Shown here: piece after piece, positions 34,855-43,420 of the stretch
How the letters are laid out: every line of letters begins with the position of its first letter
Position numbering within the stretch: the stretch's first letter is position 1
Source of the DNA: CAZNPH01 sp964574985
GTDB lineage: Bacteria > Bacteroidota > Bacteroidia > Bacteroidales > SM23-62
Assembly (NCBI GenBank): GCA_964574985.1
Contig: CAZNPH010000024.1
Location: 1-54,346 of the forward strand
Direction of reading: 5' to 3'
DNA: 54,346 bases
Position numbers and translations under genes: made by a program
Notes under the pieces: model-generated
Told to the model about the DNA's origin: nothing
Database searches by the model: none
The model's input: only the letters and a program-made list of their open reading frames with translations

Positions 34855-36273
34855 ATGAGACCAAAAAACCTCTGGCCTGTGCTGGGGATCGGACTCCCCC
34901 TGGCATTTGCCGGATCCTGTGCACAGGAAGAAACACCCCCGGAAAGACCCAACATCCTGTTTATGATCACCGACCAGCAGAACCTCCGGGCGGTAGGGGC
35001 CCACGGCAATCCGCACCTGGAAACTCCTTCCCTGGATTATCTGGCCAATACGGGGATCTCCTTCTTTAAATCCTGCTGTACATCCCCTGTTTCGGGTCCC
35101 AGCCGCAGCAGTCTGGTTACCAGCCGGATGCCGCATGAAACAGGGATGAAATACAACGGACAAACACCCACCACCGACATTCCCAATATGGGTGAATTGT
35201 TCAGTTCAAACGGATACCGGACCGTATGGGGCGGGAAATGGCACCTTCCCGAAGCACAGCCACTCCGGGCAAAAAGCAGAAACCGGAACATCCGGGGCTT
35301 TGAGGTCTTGCATTACTACGACAGCACCAAAAACTGGCCCGAATGGGGAAGGGGAGCAATCATAGACGAACCCCTGGGCCATGCCGCCGCAGATTTTCTG
35401 AGAAGTTATGATGACGACAAACCTTTCCTGCTTTGTGTTTCCTTTGTCAATCCGCATGACATCTGTTATCATCCCAGGAAACCCGGAGAACATCCCAATC
35501 CCGGATCTGCTGAAGAACTTCCCCCATTGCCCCACAATCATGAGATCAACGACCTGGAACCGGAATTTTATGATATATGCCGTCAGAGACCATACTATGG
35601 TGACGAGCTTTTGATGGCACAGGAATATACAGAGCAGGAATGGAGAGGATACCTGTATCACTATCACCGGTATACCAACATGGTGGACCGGGCGATCGGA
35701 CTCGTCCTGGAGGGGCTCAAAGAAAGCGGACTGGAAGAAAATACACTGGTGATCTTCACCAGTGACCACGGGGACGGAGCCACTTCCCACGCATGGGCCG
35801 CCAAGCTGAGTCTGTACCAGGAATCCGTTGCCGTGCCCCTGATCATCAACTGGAAAGGGGTCATCCCCCACCGGGGTACGAACCGGAAACATGTGGTAAG
35901 CGGACTCGATGTGCTGCCCACCTTACTGGATTATGCAGGGATCGGGGTTCAGGAAAAAATGCACGGACTGAGTCTGCGCAAAATCATCGAAAATCCACAT
36001 ACGGAATGGCGTGAATATGCCGTCACAGAACTGGCACCAGATCCCAGGGATGAGTCCTTTGCGGGAAGGATGGTGCGCACCCGGCAATACAAATACAATC
36101 TGTTTTCCACCGGAGAAATGAATGAGGAGCTTTTCGACCTGCTGCACGATCCTGGGGAGACCATGAACCTGGCCTGTGAACCTTCCATGCAGGAGATCAA
36201 ATCCCGGCACAGGAAAATGCTGGAAGAGTGGATTGAGAAAACAGACGACGATTTCATGGTCATTAAAGAATAA
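34855..36273 (+). CDS. Ser-type sulfatase (S1 family), lipoprotein
   Basis: Formylglycine-dependent arylsulfatase-superfamily enzyme of 472 residues that removes sulfate esters from a glycan. The N-terminus (LAFAGSC) is a lipoprotein signal with C22, so it probably sits on an outer or inner membrane face. The modification motif is S80-G-P-S-R84 (in PVSGPSRSSLVTS), so the residue to be oxidised is a serine. Metal-site and family elements include PNILFMITDQQN, GKWHLP and FTSDHGD near residue 300. Ser-type sulfatases need an anaerobic (radical SAM) maturase, none of which is recognised in this window. It lies between the isomerase-fold gene and the GH106-like gene. Confidence 0.92.
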   Translation: MRPKNLWPVLGIGLPLAFAGSCAQEETPPERPNILFMITDQQNLRAVGAHGNPHLETPSLDYLANTGISFFKSCCTSPVSGPSRSSLVTSRMPHETGMKYNGQTPTTDIPNMGELFSSNGYRTVWGGKWHLPEAQPLRAKSRNRNIRGFEVLHYYDSTKNWPEWGRGAIIDEPLGHAAADFLRSYDDDKPFLLCVSFVNPHDICYHPRKPGEHPNPGSAEELPPLPHNHEINDLEPEFYDICRQRPYYGDELLMAQEYTEQEWRGYLYHYHRYTNMVDRAIGLVLEGLKESGLEENTLVIFTSDHGDGATSHAWAAKLSLYQESVAVPLIINWKGVIPHRGTNRKHVVSGLDVLPTLLDYAGIGVQEKMHGLSLRKIIENPHTEWREYAVTELAPDPRDESFAGRMVRTRQYKYNLFSTGEMNEELFDLLHDPGETMNLACEPSMQEIKSRHRKMLEEWIEKTDDDFMVIKE

Positions 36274-36295
36274 CTATTCATCAAATTATCAGCAT

Positions 36296-36462
36296 GAAAC
36301 CCCCATCACCGATCCGGCAGCAGGCCGCCGTTCAGAGAAAAAAGGCCATGAATATATTGGCCAACATAGGTTTTACATATGGGGATTCGCCGGCCCGGAC
36401 CACGGACAGCCCGCGGGAGGCCGGCAACAAAAAACCATAGCGTTTGAACTGACTTTGTAACG
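36296..36462. repeat. Dispersed structured intergenic repeat, copy 2
   Basis: Same element as at 21555-21722, same orientation and almost the same length. The outer inverted repeat is AACCCCCAT / ATGGGGATT (one mismatch), the inner hairpin is CGGCAG / CCGCCG, and the strong hairpin GCCGGCC / GGCCGGC is exact. The tail GCGTTTGAACTGA and TTGTAACG is shared. It occupies the space between the Ser-type sulfatase stop and the GH106-like gene, and is followed by TAAATATTAAATGATTAACG, which is close to the sequence after copy 3. Confidence 0.75.
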
Positions 36463-36498
36463 TGCTAAATATTAAATGATTAACGTAAATATATACGG

Positions 36499-39400
36499 AT
36501 GAAAAAAATATTTTGGGGCTTGACCCTTGTTTCGTTTATCCTGGTTGCCTGCCGGGAAAAAGGAACCTCTCCCGGTTATCAATCCCTGAGGGACGGATTC
36601 GAAAACCCTTCGCTTTCAGCTAAGCCCCGGGCATACTGGGTCTGGCCCAAAGGCAATTTTAACATGAAAACCCTCACTGCCGAATTGGAGGAAGCCCGTG
36701 CAAAAGGGATGGGAGGATTTGACATTTTTGATGTCAATGCCGTTGACAACCGGAACATCATCCCTCCGGGGCCTGCTTTTCTCAGCGACGGACAAATGAA
36801 AGGCATTGCCCATGCGGTGGAGGAGGCGGGGGTAAACGGACTCGAGATGGGGTTCATTGTGTCCAGCAGCTGGAACGCGGGAGGCCCGTGGATTACACCG
36901 GAACACGGTGTAAAGGGATTGTTCAAATCCGAAACCCGTGTGAACGGACCTGCGCACATCAGCATCCCGCTGCCTTTCCCTGAAATTGATGAACGGATCG
37001 TCGAACGGGGGAAGAATTTTGGTTACGCTCCCGATGAAAAGGGTTTCCCGCCCTATTACAAGGATATTGCCGTACTGGCTATTCCGGAAGGCGGATCTTC
37101 ATCAGCAAATGCTCCCCGTATCATTGATCCTGAAAAAATCATCATCCTGAATGAGCACTTCAATGATCAGGGCGTCCTGGAATGGGACGCACCGGAAGGA
37201 AAATGGAAAATCGTGCGCTACGTCTGTACAAACACCTACGATCCCCTGAAGATACCCAGTCCGAATTCGAACGGACTGGTGATCGATCATTTCGATCCCG
37301 CTGCCACTGAATTTCACATGAATTACTGCATTGACCGGCTCCGTTCAGGCATCCCGGATCTTGAGAATTCGGCCCTCAATTACCTGTACATCGCCAGCTA
37401 CGAAGTAAATTTCAAACCCATATGGACACCTGCCTTCCTGGAAGAATTCACTTCCAGAAGGAGTTATGACATGACCCGTTACCTGCCCGTTATTTTCGAT
37501 GCACATCTCGGGGACAGTATCAGGGAAGAGCGGTTCATGCATGATTTCCGCATGACCCTTTCCGATCTGATCATCGACAACCACTACCGGAAAGCCAGGG
37601 ATATCTGTCATGTAAACGGACTCAAACTGCATTCCGAAGCCGGCGGACCGGGTCCTCCCCTGCACAACTGTCCCTTCGAGGCCCTGAAAGCTCTGGGAAG
37701 TCTGGACGTACCCAGGGGTGAGTTCTGGGTGCGACACGTCAGGCGGGATGAAGACGGTATCGACCTCATGCAGCTGGTTAAGGAAATTGCCTGCGCGGCA
37801 CATATCTATGACCTTCCGGTGGTTGAATGTGAAGCCTTTACCGGACTCTTTCACTGGCAGGAAGGACCGGGAGACCTGAAGCCCCTGGCCGACCGGGCCA
37901 TGTGCGAAGGCCTGAACCGGTTTGTTTTCCACGTATTCACCCATTCCCCGGAAGAAACCGGAGTCCCCGGGTGGGCATGGACATTCGGCACTCACATCAA
38001 TACCAAACGGGTATGGTGGCCGAAAGCCGAACCTTTCATGCAATACCTGGCACGGTCCTGTTATATGCTCCAGCAGGGAAATTTTGTGGGAGACGTGCTT
38101 TTTTACTACGGTGACAAAGCCCCCAATTTTGTCAGGCCCAAACACATTCATCCGTCCCTGGGATACGGGTACGATTATGACTACATCAATTCCGAAGTGA
38201 TCCTCGACAAGCTGTATGCAGAAAACGGCAGGCTGGTCCTTCCCGGCGGACAATCATACGCGTTGCTGGTCCTGCCTGCTGAAAACACCATGAACCCGGA
38301 TGTACTGGAAAAGGTCGGCGAACTGGTCGAAGAAGGAGCCCTGGTTACCGGACCCAGGCCGGAACGGTCATACGGACTGGCCGGTTATGCACAAAAGGAT
38401 AAAAGGGTACGGGAATTGGCGGAAAAACTCTGGGACAACCCTCAAAAGGGAGTGATCACCGGGAAAAGTCTCCGGGAGATCCTGAACGCCCGGGGAACGG
38501 GACCGGATTTTTCATTCGCCGGGGGATCCGATACGGCATACCTGGATTTCATTCACAGAAAGGCAAAACAGGAGGATATTTATTTCCTGTGGAACCGGAC
38601 CCGGGGCGGGGAACATCTCCGGTGTCATTTCAGGGTGGAAGGGAAAATCCCGGAGCGCTGGGACCCGGTCACCGGAAAGGTCAGTAAAATTCCGGTATTT
38701 TCGGAAGATGATACCGGCATCACCATCCCCCTGCATTTCGGGCCGGAGGAATCTTTCTTTATTGTTTTCAGCAATCAGGCCCCGGAAGACCACATCACAG
38801 GCATTGAAAGAAACGGACAGGTTCTTTTTCCCGCAACCGGGAGAAAACAGGGAAAACTGGATGATCAACGGTCCCTCCCGTTTGAAATTTCCCCTTCAGG
38901 CAAACTGGTATTCACCCGGGAAGGGAAATACCGGCTCATCACTTCTTCAGGGAAACAAAAAGAACTGTTGGCCGGTCCGGTTCCCCAACCGATGGAAATT
39001 AGCGGTCCATGGGATCTGAATTTCCCCGGACGTTCCGGGGCCCCGGATGCCATCCGGCTGGACAGCCTGATATCCTGGCCCGAATCAGAAATTCCGGGCG
39101 TACGGTATTTTTCCGGAATCGCCAGCTACACCAGAGAATTTGAGCTCCCGGCGGGAGCCGTTCCTGAACAGACGGATATCCTGCTGGACCTTGGCAGGGT
39201 GGAAGAAGTGGCCGATGTCCGTCTGAACGGAACCCACGTGGGTATCCTCTGGCACGGATCCTTTTTGGCCGATATCTCGGGACAAATCCGTGAAGGAAAA
39301 AATCTTCTGGAAATTGAGGTGGCAAATACCCGGAGGAACCGGATGATCGGGGATGCCTTCCTGCCTCCGGAAGAGCGGATCACCCGTTCGAACATAAACC

Positions 39401-39513
39401 GGGGGCCGAACTCCTGGGACAGACCCCTGAATGAGCTGTATCCGTTGCCGGCCGGACTCATGGGGCCGGTGCGTTTGATTTTCCGCCGGGTAGCCGCTCC
39501 GTATCCCGGCTGA
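36499..39513 (+). CDS. GH106-like glycoside hydrolase (alpha-L-rhamnosidase type), lipoprotein
   Basis: Large (1004-residue) glycoside hydrolase resembling family GH106, whose known members cleave terminal alpha-L-rhamnose. The lipoprotein signal MKKIFWGLTLVSFILVAC puts C18 at the start of the mature protein. Recognisable segments, in order, are SAKPRAYWVWPKGNF, MGGFDIFDV, SSSWNAGGPWITPE, LHSEAGGPGPP near residue 378, DVPRGEFW, VECEAFTG, and a C-terminal galactose-binding-like beta-sandwich (DVRLNGTHVGILWHG, EIEVANTRRNRMIGD). It is bracketed by repeat copies 2 and 3. It should act on desulfated or sulfated rhamnose-containing chains alongside the two sulfatases. GH106 is assigned from memory of motifs, not by a search. 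Confidence 0.8.
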   Translation: MKKIFWGLTLVSFILVACREKGTSPGYQSLRDGFENPSLSAKPRAYWVWPKGNFNMKTLTAELEEARAKGMGGFDIFDVNAVDNRNIIPPGPAFLSDGQMKGIAHAVEEAGVNGLEMGFIVSSSWNAGGPWITPEHGVKGLFKSETRVNGPAHISIPLPFPEIDERIVERGKNFGYAPDEKGFPPYYKDIAVLAIPEGGSSSANAPRIIDPEKIIILNEHFNDQGVLEWDAPEGKWKIVRYVCTNTYDPLKIPSPNSNGLVIDHFDPAATEFHMNYCIDRLRSGIPDLENSALNYLYIASYEVNFKPIWTPAFLEEFTSRRSYDMTRYLPVIFDAHLGDSIREERFMHDFRMTLSDLIIDNHYRKARDICHVNGLKLHSEAGGPGPPLHNCPFEALKALGSLDVPRGEFWVRHVRRDEDGIDLMQLVKEIACAAHIYDLPVVECEAFTGLFHWQEGPGDLKPLADRAMCEGLNRFVFHVFTHSPEETGVPGWAWTFGTHINTKRVWWPKAEPFMQYLARSCYMLQQGNFVGDVLFYYGDKAPNFVRPKHIHPSLGYGYDYDYINSEVILDKLYAENGRLVLPGGQSYALLVLPAENTMNPDVLEKVGELVEEGALVTGPRPERSYGLAGYAQKDKRVRELAEKLWDNPQKGVITGKSLREILNARGTGPDFSFAGGSDTAYLDFIHRKAKQEDIYFLWNRTRGGEHLRCHFRVEGKIPERWDPVTGKVSKIPVFSEDDTGITIPLHFGPEESFFIVFSNQAPEDHITGIERNGQVLFPATGRKQGKLDDQRSLPFEISPSGKLVFTREGKYRLITSSGKQKELLAGPVPQPMEISGPWDLNFPGRSGAPDAIRLDSLISWPESEIPGVRYFSGIASYTREFELPAGAVPEQTDILLDLGRVEEVADVRLNGTHVGILWHGSFLADISGQIREGKNLLEIEVANTRRNRMIGDAFLPPEERITRSNINRGPNSWDRPLNELYPLPAGLMGPVRLIFRRVAAPYPG

Positions 39514-39530
39514 CCACCGGTTTTCCAGAT

Positions 39531-39628
39531 GTATCCCCGTCACTGATCCGGTGGCAATCCACCGGTTGAAGACAAGAGGTTCGCCGGCCAGGCATGTGAA
39601 CAGTATGCGGGTGGCCGGCAACAAAATA
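39531..39628. repeat. Dispersed structured intergenic repeat, copy 3 (short form)
   Basis: A shortened copy, 17 bp after the GH106-like stop. It keeps the first hairpin (CGGTGG / CCACCG, a perfect pairing) and the strong hairpin GCCGGCCA / TGGCCGGC, but lacks about 40 bp of the middle containing the ATGGGGG arm. Relative to copies 1 and 2 one base pair of the first hairpin changes from C-G to T-A, a compensatory change. It is followed by TTAAACATCAAATGATTAAC, similar to the sequence after copy 2. Confidence 0.7.
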
Positions 39629-39666
39629 GTGTTAAACATCAAATGATTAACCTAAATAAATTGCAT

Positions 39667-41292
39667 ATGAAAACTTATTCATTCAACCGTTATAAACTGG
39701 TGGCAGGCGGACTCTTCGCCGGAATGGCCCTGAGCGGCTGCGAAAACGCGCAGGATAAGGGCCGGGAAAAGAAAAAGGATTTTCAAAACGTCGTATTCAT
39801 CATTTCCGATGACCATTCGTACAAAACGCTCGGATGTTACGGCAATGAGATCATCAACACGCCCAACATCGACCGTCTGGCTTCGGAGGGCGTCACCTTT
39901 ACCAATGGTTACACCAGCGCCCCGATTTGCAGTCCGTCCCGCCAGTCCATCCAGACTTCCAAATATCCGCACGCATCCGGGGTAACCTTATTGTTCACCC
40001 CCTTTGTGGATGACGGCAACGTGACCGTTGCCGAGCATTTCAAAAACCATGGCTATGCCACCTGCATGATCGGCAAAACACACTGGAACAACTGGATCTG
40101 GGGCAGCTTGTACAAGGACGGCCCCCCGGACCACGGATACGATGTCATCATTGACAAAAACGATTACCGGAAACACCTTGAAGAACATCCTCCCGAGCCG
40201 GTTCCCGAAAGCATCATGACCCGCCAGAACTCCAAACCTTCGGAAGGGATCGCCTGGGCCAAGAATGCGGATGCTCTTCCGGTCGGTTATTATGAGAAAG
40301 ACAGTGAAGGTACTTACTTCTCGAACAAAGCGGTCGAATTCATCAAAGAGAACAAAGACAGGCCATTTTTCCTGTGGGTGGCCTATCATCAGCCACACGC
40401 ATCTTTTTATTTCCCGGTGGAATATGCCGGCAGGTATAAACCTGAGGACATGCCCCTTCCCCAGGGAAGCCCCGAAGACGACATGTGGGTGCCCGAAATT
40501 TTCAGGGATCTGACAGAGGCAGAAAGAAGAGGGATCATCGCCGCCTATTATTCCTGTGTGGAGTACATGGACCACAGCACGGGGATCATCCTGGATGCAC
40601 TGAAAGAAGAAGGACTGGAAGACAATACCCTCATCGTATATGCCAGCGACCAGGGATACCTGCTGAACGACCACAAACGTTTCGAAAAACATACATTCTG
40701 GAAAGAAGCCATCAAGGCCCCCCTGATCATCAAGGGGAAAGGGAAATATGAAGCGGGTAAACGGACCGGAGCACCGGTGGAGTTTATCGACCTGGTCCCC
40801 ACCTTTGCGGATATCGCCGGCCTCCCGCAACATCCGGACTTTCAGGGGAAAAGCTTTCTTCCCCTGCTGCGCGGAGAAACTTCGGAACACAGGGATGTGG
40901 TCTTCGCCGAATACATGGAAGACAACAAGGCCATGGTGGCCACCGAAGAATGGAAATACATTTTCCAGAACTGCAAAAGGGATATGGGCCTGAATTATGA
41001 AACGGGAGAGACGCCCATCGGGATTTACCACCGTTTGTACAATCTCAGGGACGATCCCGGGGAGACCACCAACCTTGCCTTTGAGCCGGAGCATCAGGAT
41101 CTGATCGAAAAGTTCCGGGACATCATGCTGCAACGTTTTATGGAAACCTCTCCCTATGCAGACGAGTGTCCTGCCGAACTGAATAAAACCGGGAAGCTGG
41201 TCTGGTTCTGTGAACCGCGGGATGTGGGCGCGGAAGCCGGGGGAGTGCCCCTGAGGGTATTCTATAACGAAAGATTCAGGTCACAGGAATAA
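39667..41292 (+). CDS. Cys-type sulfatase (S1 family), lipoprotein
   Basis: Second formylglycine-dependent sulfatase, 541 residues from ATG 39667 (an upstream ATG at 39643 adds eight residues and spoils the signal). The lipoprotein signal ends ALSGC with C25. The modification motif is C88-S-P-S-R92 (in APICSPSRQSIQTS), so here a cysteine is oxidised. Other elements are VVFIISDDHSYKTLGCYGN with the metal-binding DD, GKTHWNNW, and YASDQGY near residue 325. It is distinct from the Ser-type enzyme, suggesting two different sulfate positions are removed. It lies between the intact and the broken GH106-like genes. Confidence 0.93.
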   Translation: MKTYSFNRYKLVAGGLFAGMALSGCENAQDKGREKKKDFQNVVFIISDDHSYKTLGCYGNEIINTPNIDRLASEGVTFTNGYTSAPICSPSRQSIQTSKYPHASGVTLLFTPFVDDGNVTVAEHFKNHGYATCMIGKTHWNNWIWGSLYKDGPPDHGYDVIIDKNDYRKHLEEHPPEPVPESIMTRQNSKPSEGIAWAKNADALPVGYYEKDSEGTYFSNKAVEFIKENKDRPFFLWVAYHQPHASFYFPVEYAGRYKPEDMPLPQGSPEDDMWVPEIFRDLTEAERRGIIAAYYSCVEYMDHSTGIILDALKEEGLEDNTLIVYASDQGYLLNDHKRFEKHTFWKEAIKAPLIIKGKGKYEAGKRTGAPVEFIDLVPTFADIAGLPQHPDFQGKSFLPLLRGETSEHRDVVFAEYMEDNKAMVATEEWKYIFQNCKRDMGLNYETGETPIGIYHRLYNLRDDPGETTNLAFEPEHQDLIEKFRDIMLQRFMETSPYADECPAELNKTGKLVWFCEPRDVGAEAGGVPLRVFYNERFRSQE

Positions 41293-41390
41293 GCCAAGCT
41301 ATTAACATCGCGAAAACAGAACAACAGAAAATGAGATTTTGTTCATCAACCCGTGATCCAATACCTGTTCGAATACAAAAGAACGCGGAA

Positions 41391-43270
41391 ATGGCCCCGG
41401 TTTCAAAAAAAAGCATGAGCATCTTTTTCCTGTTTCTGTTCGCTTTGCCCTTCTTTTTCTTTTCCTGCAACCGTTCTTCTGAAGAACAGGAGCGCACAAA
41501 AAGCATCCATGAGCTCAGCAGGGAATTCATCGATCCACCGGTTTCCGCCCGGCCCCCCATTCATGGGCCCCGAATCCTCTGATGCCATTGCCCATGCGGT
41601 AAATGAAGCCACGCGTCTCGGATTGGAACCCGGACTGGTAACGGCGAGCAGCTGGAACAACGGGGGAAGCTGGGTCAGGCAGGAACACGGGGTCATGGGG
41701 ATCCTGCACTCCACCACGGAGATCATAGATCTCAGCACAAAGCTCCGGAAAGACGGAACACTGGAGTGTGCATTGCCCGAAGGTCGGTGGAAGATCAACC
41801 GCTATGTGTGTACCAATCTGGGTGTTCCCCTGAAAAGGCCGAGCCCGAATTCGGACGGACTCATGTGTGATCATTTCGGCGCGGAAGCCACCGTGGCCCA
41901 TTTGCAGCATTTCATTGACCGGTTGGGGCCCAGGATTGACCTGGGTAATTCCGCGTTGAAGTACCTGTACAACGACAGCTATGAGATCAGGGGGCCGGTG
42001 TGGACCCCGCTGCTCAGGGAAGAATTCATTGCCTGGCGGGGATACGACCCTGTTCCTTTCCTTCCGGTCCTGGACGGGAAAACCGTGATCAACCCGGAAG
42101 TCTCTGAACGTTTCAGGTTTGATTTCGACATGACCCTTTCCGACCTGGCCATAGAGAACCACTACCGGAAAGGTGTGGAGTTCTGCGGGGAATACGGACT
42201 CGGATACCAGGCCGAAGGGGGAGGGCCCGGCCCTCCCCTGCACCAGGTGCCTGTTGAATCCATCCGGTCCCTGGGATCGCTCACCGTTCCCCGGGGGGAA
42301 TTCTGGCACAACGATGCGGGGCGCATTGACAACGAAGGATTCAATTCACACTGGTTCGTCAAAGGCATTGCCAGCGCAGCCCATCTGTATGATCAGACCT
42401 TTGTGGAAGCCGAATCATTCACCTCCACCATCATCTGGCAGGATGGCTGTTTCGACCTGAAACCGACGGCCGATCAGGCTTTTTGCGAAGGACTGAACCG
42501 GATCGTGTTCCACACTTCTCCGCATGTTCCCAGTGAATTCGGAAATGATCCTGCGGCTGGAAGTAAAGGACGGAAAGATGACCCTGCCGCACGGGCAATC
42601 ATATGAACTGCTGGTCCTTCCGGATCAGGAAGCCATGAACCTGGAAGTACTGAAAAAGATCGAACGGATGGTCAAAGCCGGTGCGGTGGTGACCGGACCC
42701 AAACCGGTGCGCACACACGGACTCTATAAATACCAAGAAAAGGACCGTGAGCTCAGGGAACTGGCCGGCCGGCTCTGGGGACAGGCAAACAGCCGGGAGG
42801 TGGTGATGAACAAATACGGAAAAGGGCGGATCTACTGGGGGGAATCACAGAAAAACATCCTCAGGCAGAAAGGCATCGGGCCGGATTTTTCCTTTTCAGG
42901 AAAAGATGAAAATACTTCCCTGAACTTCATCCACAGAAAAACACCCGTGGCCGATATTTATTTTGTGAGAAACAAAAATGACCGTCCGGAAGAGGTAGAA
43001 TGCACTTTCAGGGTCTCCGGCATGATCCCCTACCTGTGGGATCCGTTGACCGGTGAGATCACCGAAGCGGTCAGGCCGGGCATGAACAACCTGGTCATTG
43101 ATGTAGCCAATGTCTGGAATAACCGGTTGGTCGGCGACGGCCGGCTGCCCCGGGATCAGCGGCATACCAAAACACAGGTCACCCGGGGCCCTGCCTCATG
43201 GCGCACTCCATGGAAAGATGTCCCGCTGGTTGAATCGGGCCTGATCGGCCCGGTCAGGATCATGTACTGA
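41391..43270 (+). pseudogene. GH106-like glycoside hydrolase, broken by several internal deletions
   Basis: Remnant of a paralogue or relative of the intact gene at 36499. It begins with an apparent lipoprotein signal (MSIFFLFLFALPFFFFSC, from about 41415) and has the expected end (TRGPASWRTPW, IGPVRIMY). Compared with the intact protein, about 40 residues are missing at 41545-41555 (frame changes), about 60 near 41720 (in frame, after ILHSTT), about 80 at 42533-42543 (frame changes) and about 190 near 43075 (in frame, after TGEITEAV). Retained pieces are well conserved, including SSWNNGGSW, AEGGGPGPPLHQVP and VPRGEFW. It cannot make a complete enzyme. Its substrate was probably close to that of the intact copy. 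Confidence 0.8.
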
Positions 43271-43420
43271 TTTTATTCCGGATACTTACCGGTTTCGAGG
43301 AAACAGACTCGTAGGATTTCACAAAATGTCAGGAATGGGTCATTATTTCAAATACATGGGTTTCATATAAGTGTTTTTTTTCTATTTTTAGACCTTTATT
43401 TACTCACAACAACCACTATT

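Noticed and set aside
36420..36498. A promoter formed by the repeat tail in front of the GH106-like gene
   Set aside because: TTTG with 19 bp to a TA is present, but the -7 box reads TAAATATT and does not match TAnnTTTG, so it is not supported as a promoter call.
21555..39628. Repeat copies as a CRISPR array
   Set aside because: The copies lie kilobases apart, are long and imperfect, and have no regular spacers or cas genes.
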